From: Auriscalpium vulgare
Lineage: Eukaryota > Basidiomycota > Agaricomycetes > Russulales > Auriscalpiaceae
Direction: 5' to 3'
Assembly: GCA_019915015.1 (NCBI GenBank)
Contig: JAHBBC010000024.1
Coordinates: 620,001-684,000, forward strand
Length of the DNA stretch: 64,000 nucleotides
The notes beneath the pieces were generated by a model. The model saw only the letters and a list, made by a program, of their open reading frames with translations, had not been told where the DNA came from and ran no database searches. The first letter of the stretch is position 1; each line of letters opens with the position of its first letter. Position numbers and translations under genes: made by a program. Of this stretch, positions 11,601 through 21,085 are shown piece after piece.

Positions 11601-13043
11601 AGAACACGTCCCTTTAATGTTGTTGACCCATTCAGGTGTCGTACCCACTACTCAATGTACACCTGTCTATCAAGAAGTGCAAGCTTGGATGGCACTATTT
11701 TAATGCGTGACTTTTCCACAGCCATTATAACAGGGGGTCTCCCTGGCCATGTGCGCCAGGAGTTTAGAGAGTTAGAGCTGTTAGATGAAATTACTCGGTT
11801 GCGCTATATAGGTGAACTTCCCAGTGATATCAATGCCTCCACACGTAGCACATTGATCAAGCAGTATAGAGCCTGGGTTGGAGCTGACCATGTGCCGGGC
11901 AATGTGCATTCTTCTATCAAGTGGTCCAAGTATAACCCACTGGTAATACCAGAAGTGGGTGAAGATGCCCCATGGCAGCGAGTCACATCCAAGGGAAATC
12001 AAAGGTCAAAAACCCCAAAATCAGCCGGACAGGGGACAAAGCGAAAATATGATGACACTGACCTTGGAAATGGTTTTGTCCCTGCCATAGGGACTCAGCC
12101 AGTAGCCCAACTTAATACTGATAATGGGCCTGCTCGCATTGTAAAAAGAAGAAAGGTTGTAGCCAATGTAAGTTCAATTGCCATCTCAGGTAGAGAACGC
12201 AGGGGCTATATCTGGAATGCAGATACCTGGAGTTGTGCTTATGACAGTTTGCTCACAATTCTCTTTCAAGTTTTCATAAGCCACAATCAAATATGGACTA
12301 GAGATGTTGCTTCAATAAATCCTTATATCACTTTGATATCTGAGGGATGGAATCAGATCATGAATGGACAGCCCCTCACTACTCTTGAACAGTCTCGTAA
12401 TTCTCTCCAGGCTCAACTTCACCAAATGGATCCCAATGGATATCCAATGGATAATGCCAATGGTACTGATATTTATAGTCTCTGCCGTTTGATGCTGTCA
12501 AGTGACAAGTACCTTTTTCACATTAGACACAAATGTACATCTTGCAATACTATCATATCTGATAGACAATACAACACCCCTTTCTGGACCTTGGAGAAGG
12601 ATGTCAGTCAGCCTGTATCATCAGAGTTAAACAAGCTATTAGAATTAAAGACTACCCGTCTCTGTCAATTATGCCAAAGACCTTTGGTGAAGATAACAGA
12701 CTTGAGTGCCCATCCACCTCCTCTAATTGGAATTGCTTTGCCTTATGCAGGTACAACAAAGTTGAAGATAAAACAGACTATGCATGTTGGCTGCAGCAAT
12801 AACAAGGTCATGTACAAGCTGAAAGGTATTATTTATTTTGGGCATGCTCATTTTACTGCACGCATAATAGGAGACTCAGCTGAAACATGGTTTCATGATG
12901 GAATAACTACAGGCAGAGTGTGTATATCTGAGGAGAAATTGAATAGTATATCTGATATATATCAAACTAGAGGATACAAGGCATCTGTTTTAATCTATAG
13001 TACAGTATACAAAAATACAACTGTCCCTGCTTTGGCCTCATAA
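5634..13043 (+). CDS. Helitron Rep-helicase (RepHel) with C-terminal USP-like domain, intact copy
   Basis: A single open frame of 2469 codons. Order: SAP-like and cysteine-pair N-terminal region (CTAC near residue 186, CAVCG near 255); Helitron-like N-terminal/Rep domain with HUH motif LHLHMLLW near 795 and the two-tyrosine motif YVTDYITK near 990; a very acidic linker near 1165-1240; a PIF1-type helicase with Walker A GMAGTGKS (about 1567), Walker B FLDEVSM (about 1649), AGDFAQLPP, RQNMRQ, TDYASQGRT and YTCLSRS. The last 280 residues resemble a ubiquitin-specific protease: Cys box NADTWSCAYDS (about 2196), two CxxC pairs, His box FGHAHFTARI (about 2402), then WFHDG. RepHel nicks and unwinds DNA for rolling-circle transposition. 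The true start may be the in-frame ATG at 5901 (MLSELAQYQ), since the first 89 residues are not typical. Confidence 0.93.
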   Translation: MGHPSQLLCDTHRLTIWFCCQRTSAGACFEVNGLLGLGPIENMLYDMMISIFLVYLCIYIVGYLPSYIAKIPDRASHTLIGGGKKKPLWMLSELAQYQVVASTDEFHQLSQFEFIGHGTDVGSKLPQDNDYWILCRMPLAELTRLHKLELIEICALHNVVIRWNDKTNKIYDLMESHMLHADMCTACTNATTLFKFNGVDKPRVTRTKIAKQFQVQPALTAVFPPKPPSKALRHKIITNYCDALKKENLLEEGCAVCGTLALSKSMTSLEEADFERNLLVNTDGIYPVTRVERKSPNDPILIEEGPILDKACSKICKPCLMVLKKGKIPSQALANGNWIGEVPPQLQGLSFTEKMLVARVCRNGCVIKVQASGQYKMVANAVMYGMPMPRIYSVLPPRADELDDVMAFVYIGPTRPTTQEHRRTPFLVRRNKVAIALEWLKVNHADYADLNISYDNLATYSEDEPPVIIDYRIPPSQKDSEDKAVNKSAEDEEGTAEGECPFILHTLTGAELEKKSGTQLKALALQYINSKNGYALGLGHNDTPESTYDNPQLYPQAFPWLFPYGLGGIGNENGYSKISDGARKRALLMYHDKRFQLEPLFPLIAFNHEQIKRSNTGGYLLTQKTTFPDIARRLLGVNEAVLNDMIQRMVDGEFETANGEAEKECFAIINDLDHVAQHVQGSRTNNKYKRNELWALMSYIGAPTWFITFAPTDSKHPIALYFADQDIHIYPKVYTASERYRLIANNPVSGARFFKFMVETFIKVVLGVGADHDGLFGKTAAYYGTVEQQGRLTLHLHMLLWIQNAMTPQEVRDRIVAGDSEFQRQLVEYLEGSHQGEFINGTLNDVHSQIQDNFERGDSGLDPTCTLPEHPPKICSNHTTSEGDKCEFCSVNKSWWTRMWETADELIFRSNRHKCHAGCTSKKYSSCKSRFPRDVHAETSVDMSTGAVELKHGEAWLNTFNPTLTYLIRCNSDVASLLSGTAIKSIIAYVTDYITKTPLKTHVMLEAIKSVFNRNSEFLSGTASQMEKARKIMVQVVNSMTTKMEIGGPMASLYVLGHPDHYTSHKFKTFYWRPFINEVKRYWNSLEPEEENGDRVVINKVKGKIVALTTVDDFTKRPVDYEYMTLYDWCRFATKFKIPKGKKGDGEVVQNDELNNQDYMIDANQERDHKVKLGGGDNDHMVIDIESDTEKTIVDSDDDMDMDQDDISTVVNDSDDEDYEMSTDNTEVDDSSSDYVQGRHKQGKKNKAPKEKKPKQYPQFLEGHPQCETHSIRLASEDEPIVPNFVGGTLPRKDKGNYEDYCLTMLTLFKPWRTGSDLKLDNQTWQEAFDTYTFTPRQLELMKFFHIRYECNDARDDFHAQRKAAEKENKKMSLNPIFGQFQDDLDAQYSEDRNSEGALNDNELEWLSAQFDEISGKTANKVIQMAEIEQVLQNGGWAAADKENGWSIETDITNGDIMTGKQWKDVLADKKKEILDKKQAQCHQVGKENEPSANGIPKPYNINEVKVVDREFLYKTFKAVSEEDAQLIDEVAQEYTLNEEQERAYRIIANHSVDIFAEQLKMHIGGMAGTGKSQVIKALMALFDRQKRSFVFLIMAPTGTAAALVSGSTYHSILGFRGGGEGSGSGVSEAATTLANIRERLKSVKYVFLDEVSMIDCGDFYHISAQMSLALQSDDQAFGGKNMIFAGDFAQLPPIQTKGPALYSHNVSTVLGTTNGFREQQRTIGKALWHQTTVVVLLRQNMRQRSQTERDAQFRVALENMRYKSCTPQDIALLRSRIKGPQNPDVDPNHPNFRFVSVITAFNSQRDQINTTMSDRFAQETDQVLKPFYSVDKWKSREPTTVKSQGRQLDPKRKSNNVPPEMQAKLHSLPHGVTMNIPGVLKLCHGLPVMIKRNEATEVCVTNGAEGTVVGWQSHAIDDDRETLDVVFVKLTKPPTNVHLEGLPENVVPLSKQSIPIKCNTPNDGNVFISRDQVPIVPNFAMTDYASQGRTRPFNVVDPFRCRTHYSMYTCLSRSASLDGTILMRDFSTAIITGGLPGHVRQEFRELELLDEITRLRYIGELPSDINASTRSTLIKQYRAWVGADHVPGNVHSSIKWSKYNPLVIPEVGEDAPWQRVTSKGNQRSKTPKSAGQGTKRKYDDTDLGNGFVPAIGTQPVAQLNTDNGPARIVKRRKVVANVSSIAISGRERRGYIWNADTWSCAYDSLLTILFQVFISHNQIWTRDVASINPYITLISEGWNQIMNGQPLTTLEQSRNSLQAQLHQMDPNGYPMDNANGTDIYSLCRLMLSSDKYLFHIRHKCTSCNTIISDRQYNTPFWTLEKDVSQPVSSELNKLLELKTTRLCQLCQRPLVKITDLSAHPPPLIGIALPYAGTTKLKIKQTMHVGCSNNKVMYKLKGIIYFGHAHFTARIIGDSAETWFHDGITTGRVCISEEKLNSISDIYQTRGYKASVLIYSTVYKNTTVPALAS

Positions 13044-13121
13044 GACAAGCCTTGATGTCTTATTATATCATACTTGAAGTACATATGTAACTACACCAGG
13101 CAGTCAGTTGTATATTGAATA

Positions 13122-13201
13122 TCCGAGCCCCTCCCCCCTCCCCCCCTAAACGATTAAGAGTAATCGTGCTGCCATGCGTGCATTGGCCCATTGACCCCAA
13201 G
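13122..13201 (+). other. Helitron 3' terminus, left copy (C-tract, two hairpins, CAAG end)
   Basis: A pyrimidine tract (13127-13147) precedes hairpin 1, CGATTA-AGAG-TAATCG, at 13151-13166. Hairpin 2 follows at 13171-13187 (GCCATGC, loop GT, GCATTGGC with a bulged T). The element then ends CCCCAAG at 13201, next to a host T. Homology to the other copy stops exactly here. The same architecture occurs at 38118, 48746 and 37791 on the minus strand. The terminus lies only 49 bases before the start codon of the next gene. Confidence 0.85.
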
Positions 13202-13250
13202 TAACTTTCTAGTTGAGGTTTCTGTCACTGTCACCGATCGCTCACTGTCT

Positions 13251-14938
13251 ATGTTACTGGTCCTGCCTGATGACTTGCTACACTCACTCCTTCTCATGCT
13301 TGAAGACAATGAGAGCATGCTCTCGTGTCGTGCGGTCAGTCGCCCACCCTTCAATGCTGATACTAAGACATCCCTGGAACATTTTCGTCTTAGACATGCC
13401 AAAGGCTCAGGACACTCATGAAGAACTCGCTTCACATACAGTACAAGATCGAACTACAGGCTTCAGGAATGGCTGAGGGCCCCGCTGCCCGAGGCCTGAC
13501 CGTCCCCGAGAAGCTGCAACGTCTACGCGCGTACCAAGCCAGCGCGCGCGAGAGCACCTTTAAAGAGCTCCCTTTCACACCCACCCTCGTTGGTCACTTC
13601 TGGCGTCCACGCAGCTCGGTCACTACATTGGTTTCTCAAATATACGAGGATGATGGGCTGCGCGTGTACGTCCAGCAGATGCCCTCCGCCATGCGCGGCA
13701 TCGAGGAGCGCCACTGGTGCCTCAAACTCGAGGCTTACCATGGTCTGCTTGTGGTCGATGCATCACAAGACTTGATCCTGGTGGAGAAGAACGATCCTGG
13801 CGTGTACGTCTACTCCTTTTGCCATTCCCGTGTCGTAGTATTCAGAATCAGATGACAGCAACTCTTCCACACTGTATTTTTTGTCACTTTCGACAGGCGA
13901 CCCGCACCCATTGGCCTATGTTGACTCCGGAAGAAAACTGCACAAACGTGCAAATGTTGAAGTGTTCGGCGACTACTGTGCGGCCGCGTGCTGGGGCCCA
14001 AAGCGCCCCTGCTTGACTGCATGGAATTGGAAGACCCAAAGTACAGATGTTAACATTGTGCGTATAGTCATCAACTGTTGTCGATTTCGATAACCGATCG
14101 TACCTAGTACCCCCCTCAACCAGGACCTCTGTTTAATTTCACATTTCTCGATCGTAGCCACATCGCCGTCATAGCCCGAGACATACTTGGCATCCTTGTG
14201 TATTCGCTCGACCCTCAGCAAAGGAAGTACCGTCCGACAACTTTCAAGCTACCACACGACATCAACGTCGGGCACACTCCGATACTCGCATCATCCACGG
14301 GCGTTGCCGGCGTGGACCACCCGGGGATCTTCCACCCCGGGCCATCCATGCGCATGCTGTCTCTTACCTTCATTGCGCCCCCGAATGACGACGAGTTTGT
14401 GCTCAATATTCCCGTGGACACGCTTCTCGCACGCTTGCGGCATAGGCCGGCGAAGGTGCCATGGGCTGATTGGGGTCCAGCGGGCAGCCGGCTGGCACCA
14501 CGTCTCTTAGCACGGCCAATTGTGCGTTCTGGCCTGGGCAGCGGCATGTCCATGGTCATGCCTGCGCCTGATGGTAGGGCAGCGCCCGATGGTGCACATT
14601 TCGTTGTGCTTTCGCATTTCCACCCCTTGCGGGTCGCCCAGGCTCGGCTACGCAGCGCGAGCGGGTTGGTTGAGGATGCGACCGATACGTGCCCCGAGAG
14701 CCTTGGCGGACTGCATTCTGCGACGCTGCCGTACGTCGTGGGGGAATTCACAATGCCGTGGCGTGGCGACAGGGTGGACAGGCCGCACAAAGTGATCATC
14801 TGTGAAGATCAGCTGTTTGTCATTGAGGTGTGTTGCCGTGGTGTGGGAGTTCCGACAGGAAGAATATTGATGCATCTACAGGAGTCGGAAGATGAAGATC
14901 GGATTCGGTTGGTGAAGGCATGGGCTTGCACAATTTGA
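13251..14938 (+). CDS. F-box-like protein, paralogue 1
   Basis: Exon 1 (MLLVLPDDLLHSLLLMLEDN) has the LPDDLL start of an F-box-like motif. An intron (about 13344-13401) joins it to TCQRLRTLMKNSLHIQYKIE. The body shares with its three paralogues the marks VYVQQMPSAMRGIEERHW and VVDASQDL, then a propeller-like region (GDPHPLAYV, CLTAWNWKT), ADWGPAGSRL, and a last exon ending KAWACTI. Such proteins usually link a substrate to an SCF ubiquitin ligase; the substrate is unknown. The Helitron left copy ends 49 bases upstream, so the native promoter has been separated from the gene. N-terminal residues before LPDD are shorter than in the paralogues. Function after the insertion is uncertain. Confidence 0.7.
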
Positions 14939-15000
14939 CGATGGCGATGTAACTCCAGAAAAGAAGAAAAAAGGGATGAGTGTGGCACCGTATCACTGAC

Positions 15001-15450
15001 CACGGTGCAGTGGGCTGACTGGGGCCCAGCGGGTAGCCGGATGGTCCCATATCTTTTCTTGCGCGCCAACTTCACGCGGAGCGCCATGCAGATGATCGCT
15101 CTGGCACCCAATAGCGGTGAACAAGTCGCCTTGCTTTTAGACTATCACCCCTTGCGCGTAGCGCGAGCGCGGTCACACGGTGCTGGTGGCCTAGTTGACA
15201 AGGCATTCGAGGTGGCGGACGGCAGCGTTAGTGGATAGGTCACGACAACGTTACCGTACTTGGTGAGGGGGTTCACGTTCCCTGGGTTGGTGACACGCCG
15301 TACCAAGCCCTCATGTGTGAGGATCAGCTGTTTGTTCTTGAGGTATGTAGCTGCGGGACTTGGGCATAGAGGAAATTGATTCATTGGCAGGAGTCGGTGG
15401 ATGTTGATGATCCACGTCTGTTCGTAAGGGCATGGGCGTGTACTGTTTAA
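15001..15450 (+). pseudogene. F-box-like C-terminal fragment
   Basis: This is a tandem copy of the last part of the preceding gene. It starts at QWADWGPAGSRM and keeps DYHPLRVARAR, the GAG-GT splice junction near 15341, and a final exon ending RAWACTV with a TAA at 15448-15450. It is broken by an in-frame TAG at 15236-15238 and by a frameshift in the LPYLVRGFTFPG segment. No F-box or propeller start remains. It is probably debris of an unequal duplication. Confidence 0.65.
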
Positions 15451-15680
15451 CGCCCTATCGATTTACTAGATATGAGTGTGGCTCGACTACTGGACCTGGA
15501 TAGCTTTCGTTTTGGATCATCGAACCTCGATGGCATATATATATGAGATGTCAAAATATTAGTCCATATATCTGGCCGCACATACTTGTGTACATTAGAC
15601 CACGCTAGCACAATCGTGTCCGTTCAAAATCATACACACGCAGATGCACACCCTCTATCCGCCAAATGGTCACCGCCGAC

Positions 15681-16993
15681 TCAATGATGTCTTGGTGCAC
15701 TCTCAAAATCCGCGAAGGGATCGTCGCCTTTCCCGCTCTCCACATCCACATCGTACACCTTCTTGTCCTGCACAGCCACCCCTGCGCCCGCGCCGTACCC
15801 GGGCGGCTTGCCAATATCGCCGTCGTCGTCGTCCATCTCGCGGAAGCCAGGCGGCGGGCCCGCGGGCGGCGCGTAGGGTGCATTGTACGAGAGGTCAGGG
15901 ATCGACGAGGAGGTGCCCTCGTACGGCGGGTGATATGCGGCGGGAGCAGGCCCAGCGAGGCGCGTGGGCGCGGTGTCGCCGGACGTCTGGTGGGCGTAGG
16001 AAAAGGCGAGGAGGGTGATGAGTGCGGCGAAGACTAAAATAGACCGTGGTATCAGTAGGCCCGGACAAGGAAGTTATGGGCGTACCGATGGTCACAATCA
16101 ACGAGACGATCTCAGAGAGAGAGTCGTGGTTCCACGCATCCTTGCACCCTGATGGTCAAGTGAGCACTCGTCTAGAAGGGGCGACAGCTTGAGCGTACAA
16201 CTTGCCGCCTCCGACGCCGTCAGCGTATGGTCGATATGCGGCCCCCAGATGCCCCAGCGAAAGTCGACCGTTTGATTCGTCGCTAGCTGCGTGCACTCCG
16301 TGATCAAGTCGTTCTTGAGCATGAAGTGCACGATAACACGCAAGAGGCCCGCGCCTATGACCAAAATAGCAGCCGCAACCGAAAGGAAGGAGTAGATGCG
16401 AATGAGGGCGTAGCGTTGCTACAAGTGGGCATTAGCTGATGATGTGCTAGGTCGATTTGTGGCGAGGACTTACGAAGCCAGCAGCCGCCGTGCCGAAAAA
16501 CTCAATGACAGCGACTGCGGAGTACATTGCGCCTAGTGCAATGGCAAATGTGGCGAGTTTCTTTTCATGTTCTGGATGGAGATGAGGAACAGTATGAGGT
16601 ATGGGGTAAGGGGCGAGACGCACGGCTGTTGTCTGTGCCGATTTCTTTGAACAAGCCAATCTGACGATGCTTTCAATCACAATGTTGCACATGCAGCATG
16701 CTGAGGCTGACGTACCGCCCTAGAATCACAAAATACTACTGTGAGAAAGGACCGCGAGCACAGATTTCCTCAAGACGCACCACACTAATGACCATATTCC
16801 AGTGAACATGGCGACTGCAGAGACATCAGTGCATGATAGTGGGCGAAGAGCAGATGAGAGCGCACGGGGAAGGATGATTGGCCGTAAGCTCGAACGATAT
16901 ACTGAGGTAACCAGACCGTACGCAGGAGGGTGATCTGCCAAGACGTTGGTTGTCATCTTCCGCGACTCTGGTCATATGCTCACCGTTCGACAT
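15681..16993 (-). CDS. Four-span membrane protein, hypothetical
   Basis: Read on the minus strand, a short first exon (MSN) splices to DHPPAYG. Several small exons follow with hydrophobic stretches: LATFAIALGAMYSAVAVIEF, IYSFLSVAAAILVIGAGLLR and EIVSLIVTIVFAALITLLAF. Between the last two spans is an extracellular-type loop with cysteine (DLITECTQLATNQT). The tail is cytoplasmic-like, proline- and acid-rich (PPYEGTSSSIPDLS, ESGKGDDPFADFES), ending at the TGA at 15681-15683. The layout is tetraspan-like, as in many small fungal membrane proteins; I do not recognise the family. Exon borders in the first half (16480-16990) are uncertain. Confidence 0.55.
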
Positions 16994-17320
16994 CTCAGAG
17001 ACGGCGTAGATAGATGGGTATCGGAAATGCTCTTGGTAGCGTGCGTGATGTCGAGGAGGAAGGAAGAGTAGTGTGCCCTGCCGCCAGTGCGCAACCGTGA
17101 CGTCCGAGCTGTGCGCTGAGGCCGGCGTGCCCGGGCCTTCTCCGCTTTCGGTAGTTCCGGCCTCGAGCCCCTGTGCGCTTAGTTACAGTGACTCGGCGTT
17201 CTCGCTCGCTGACACTGACAGTGCAATGTTGCAGGCTGCCACTACGGTCAAACATTTTGTGTCTGACTTCTCGGTTTCTGATTGGCGCTACTACTACTGC
17301 TACGGTCACAGCAAGCCTTG

Positions 17321-19069
17321 TCAGACGGTACAAGCCCAGGCTTTCTTAAAGGGCCGTTCATCAGCGGTATACTGCTCCTGCGGAAGGATTAGGTGTCTGA
17401 TCTCTTCAATATTCCATCGCAACAAAATAAAACACACCTCAAATACGAACAACTGATCTTCGCACAAAATAATTTTGTGTAGCCTGTGGATGTCCTCGCT
17501 GCCCCACGGCGTTGAAAATTCCCTCAACAGGTACGGCAGCGTCGTCTTTATCAACCCTTCTCCCGCGGTTGTCTCAAAGCACTCGACAACCGTCCCGCCT
17601 TTCCTGAGCAGTCTCCCCCGTGCCACGCGCGCTTGACAGAAATCGGCAAGCGCAAATACCGGCACACCGTCTGGGCGTTCAAAGTCGTTTCCTACAACGA
17701 TATCGCGCATAGCGGTAACACCTACACCTGCTGGAGTTTCGGGTTCCCATACGCAGTGAGCCAAACAACTCTTCGCAGGTCCCCAGGCTGCCCAAGGCAG
17801 TACTTCTGCCTGAGAAGAGATGCGCGTGAGGAGTGAATCTGCTGGGATAGCGAGTGAGAGCCGCTGAAACTTTTGACCCCCAGGTAATGATACGGAGATC
17901 GCCAGGGACAACAGGCGCGCGGAAGGTGCGGGGTGGAAGAGGCCCACGTGTTCCGTGCCGGAGACGCTACCGGATAGAGCTAGACAGGCAGGCAACCGGG
18001 GGTGGGGAGTGGGGAGCATGAAGACTGCCGGCGTTGTTGCTTGGTGTTCACCACTCTGCGAAGTGCCCTGCATGCCGGCGCGGAAAGCGTAAACAAGAAT
18101 CGCCTCCGATTCGCAGGACAAGACAGCGATGTAGGTGTCACTTAGAAAGGTAATTTGACTTTGTGATGTGAACTTGGGCCGCGACTCGGACGAGCGCTGC
18201 ATGCAATCAGTATGTGGTGTGAGATTAAATGAGTATAGCGCACGATTTGCACTTCGATTGTGCCGGTTATCCAATTCCAGACGATCAGACAGGGTATGTG
18301 GCCGGTCGCATGAGACATGGCCGCACAACAGTCTCCGAATACCTCAACGCGCGAACCAACATCTCCTGGAGCAACAAGTGTCGCATGCCCGCTCGATAAT
18401 GGGTGGGATTGGCCGGTTGACAGCGTAAGCATGCGGATGACAGTCGAATCGGAACTGGACACAAAATCGAACTGAGCATATAAGCGTACGGTGCAGATGG
18501 AAGACCCGACGCACCCATTTTGAGTCACCACGAGCAGGTCCTGCGACGCATCGACAGCGGCCAGGCGATAAGCATGCGCGAGTTTCACACTCCAGTGGCG
18601 TTCCTCAATGCCACGCATGGCAGAGGGCATCTGCTGGACGTACACCTGTGTCTCCCCATCCCTTTCGTCGCCCAATACCAATGTAGTCCCGGAGGTGCGC
18701 AAGTTCCACACATCTCCAACGAGGTCAGGAACAAAAGGGAGCTCCTCGAACTTGATGTCTCTTTCGCGTGCAGCTTCGTACTCGCGCAGACGCTGCAGTC
18801 TCTCGGAGACATCGAGGTGGCGGGCGGCGGGGCCCTCACACATTGCGGACGCGCCCAGCTCAATGCTGTACTGCAATCGCATAGAGCCATCGACAAGAGC
18901 CTTGAGCTTTCCGCATGTCTAAGCCCGGGAACGCGGGTTAGATGGAGCGGTGCGCAGAAGGTCATTTGAACAACCTTACATTCTGGCAAGCGAGGATGCT
19001 TATGTAGTCGAGCTCGAGAAGGACACCGCGCAGCAAGTCATCGGGAAGGTCGAGGAAAAGTAGCGCCAT
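17321..19069 (-). CDS. F-box-like protein, paralogue 2
   Basis: Start at ATG 19069 (MALLFLDLPDDLLRGVLLEL). The first intron (about 18978-18916) leads to TCGKLKALVDGSMRLQYSIE. Shared family marks are present: EGPAARHLDVSERLQRLREY, VYVQQMPSAMRGIEERHW, AVDASQDLLVV, CLIVWNWITG, a FLSDTYIAVLSCESEAILVY strand typical of these propeller-like proteins, and AAWGPAKSCL. A final short exon ends KKAWACTV with the stop at 17321-17323. It is the most divergent of the minus-strand trio, the other two being closer to each other. Likely an SCF substrate receptor; substrate unknown. Confidence 0.72.
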
Positions 19070-19271
19070 GGATGTCTGTAGCTACACTGCCTACGTATAC
19101 TGGGCACGGACCGTTCTACTAAGAGCGCATGGCCGGCCCGAAGTTTATTTATTTATTTGTCGGATAAGCATTTGCATAACCGTGTTGAATAAGTCCCACT
19201 TATCACGTCGATGGACGGCCCCTCAATATCAATCTCCGGCCCGCACCTTCCACAACAGCGTAAGTCACTAG

Positions 19272-21085
19272 TCACACCGTACAGGCCCAAGCCTTTGTGA
19301 TGTTGTTAGTGTTGTCCGCCTGTGTAAGAATCATGGTTACTTTACTAGCGTCGTGTGTTGTTTGATCTAACGACGCACCTCAAGCACAAACAACTGGTCC
19401 TCACATAGAAGGATCCTGTAATGTCTGCCCTCGCGAAGCCACGGCATCGCGAAGTGCTTCATCACGCACGGCAGCGTTGTCTTGATAATCTCACCGTTTT
19501 CGTTGGTCGTCTCAAAACTCTCTTGGGCCATTGTCCCAACACCTGTCCCGAGCAATCGCTGCCTCCTGACACGGACGGGGCAATAGTCCGCGACTGCAAA
19601 CAAGGGAGTGTCATTGAACAGGTCCCCATGTTCCTCCAGCACAATTGTGCGCATCCCGCTGGCGAGTGGAACTGCAGAATATTCTAGCAAGCCATGAAGC
19701 TGCGACAAACGTGTCGCAGCAGGGCCCCAGCGGGCCCATGGCACCACCTCAGCCGCGTGAGCGGGTTCCAACAATAGAGTGTGAGCTATGAGCCTTTCCA
19801 CTGATACAGCAAGCGAAAGCCGGTGAAAATACGGTTCCCACGACGGCTGGTTTGGGAGTCGGGGCAAGGGTATGGCGATGATGAGGGAAAACAGGCGCGC
19901 AGAAGGGTCAGGGTAGAAGATTCCGGCAGGGCTCGTCCCGGAGACTCCACGGCATGGATTGAGCGTCAGTGGGGGGAAGGGGATGGAATAGGGGACCTTG
20001 AAGATTGCCGATGGGATCGCGTCGGCCTGCTGCTGTCCTCCTTTCCAAGGGCATGGTGATTCGGCGCGGAATCTGTATACAAGCAGGGCATCCGAGTCCG
20101 GGGACACAATGACGATGTGCGTGTTGTTCAAAAAGGTAAATCCACTCTTCGATGTGAATGTAGGTCCCGTCGTAGGTGGGTGCTACGGCAGCGGAAACAG
20201 TTGGTATATGAGGATTAGATGAGTAGGCTTGACGCACAATTAGGACTTCTGTAATCCCCATCATCCAATTCCAAACGCGAAGACGAGGAAGTCCCAGGTC
20301 GGTAGACCAGGACATGGCCCCACAATACATCCCAAACACTTCGATGAACTCGTCTCGAGAAAATCCTACGGGTACTTCACTGAGTTGAGGAGAGCCTATG
20401 GTCATATCGCCGCTTGCCAATGGGTGATGTTCGCCTGTCGACAGCGTGAGCATGCGGATCGAGGCCAAATTGAACCTATACGCAAGATCAAACTAACCAC
20501 ACGCGGTCCGGGGAAGTAGACTAACTTACTCGGTCTTCATCACCACTAGCAAATCCTGCGATGCGTCGACCGCAACCACGCGACAAACATACGTGAGCTT
20601 GACCTTCCAATGGCGCTCCTCGATACCACGTGCCACGGAGGGCATCTGCTGGACATACACAGCGATTCCGCCGTCCTCGTTGGCGAACGAAACCAAAGTG
20701 GTAACAGAGCATATGGGGGCCCACGTCACACCGACTAGAGCGGGAACAAAAGGGAGTTCCACGAACTTGATGTCTTTGGCACGGTCAGCTTCGTAAGAGC
20801 GTAGGCGCCGCAGCCTCTCGGAGACATTGAGGTGGGCGGCCGCCGGACCCTCGCACAGCGCAGAAGCGCCTAGCTCGATCGCATAAACTTGCAATTCCAA
20901 AGAGCTTTCTATGAGGTTCTTGAGTCGCCGACATGTCTAGGACCGTCCTTCATTTTGTTGTGTAAGGTGGCGAACACTAAGCGACTCACCGCTTGGCAGG
21001 AGAGGATGGCCCTGTAGTCGAGCTCCAGTAGGATCGCGTGCAGCGCATCGTCGGGCAACAAGAGAAAAGTCAAAGATTCGGTCAT
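19272..21085 (-). CDS. F-box-like protein, paralogue 3
   Basis: Start at ATG 21085 (MTESLTFLLLPDDALHAILL). After an intron it continues with TCRRLKNLIESSLELQVYAI. The stretch KDIKFVELPFVPALVGVTWA to VYVQQMPSVARGIEERHW is almost identical to paralogue 4. The propeller-like half includes FLNNTHIVIVSPDSDALLVY and ARWGPAATRLSQLHGLL. The end needs one more splice: after LFVLEV an intron runs to about 19320 and a last exon ends ITKAWACTV at 19272. Without that splice the frame would stop early at 19367. Confidence 0.72.

Larger units (their letters stand above)
1..13201 (+). mobile_element. Large Helitron-type element, left copy (5' end outside window)
   Basis: This block is repeated in reverse orientation at 55095-38118, apart from insertions and scattered base changes. 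The identity stops precisely at the CAAG of the 3' end: the following bases (TAACTTTCTAG here, TACTCTGAAGC in the other copy) are unrelated. This is what rolling-circle transposition to two sites would leave, rather than a segmental duplication. Cargo in order: gene A (minus), divergent promoter, gene B (plus), RepHel (plus), 3' terminus. No 5' terminus is visible between gene B and RepHel, so A and B appear to be inside the element. The 5' end lies left of base 1. All three genes are open here, so this is the copy more likely to be active. Whether A and B are true parts of the element or captured host genes is inference. Confidence 0.8.

Noticed and set aside
15605..16037. Plus-strand frames of 123-124 codons
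   Set aside because: Antisense to the GC-rich, proline-rich tail of the four-span membrane protein gene.
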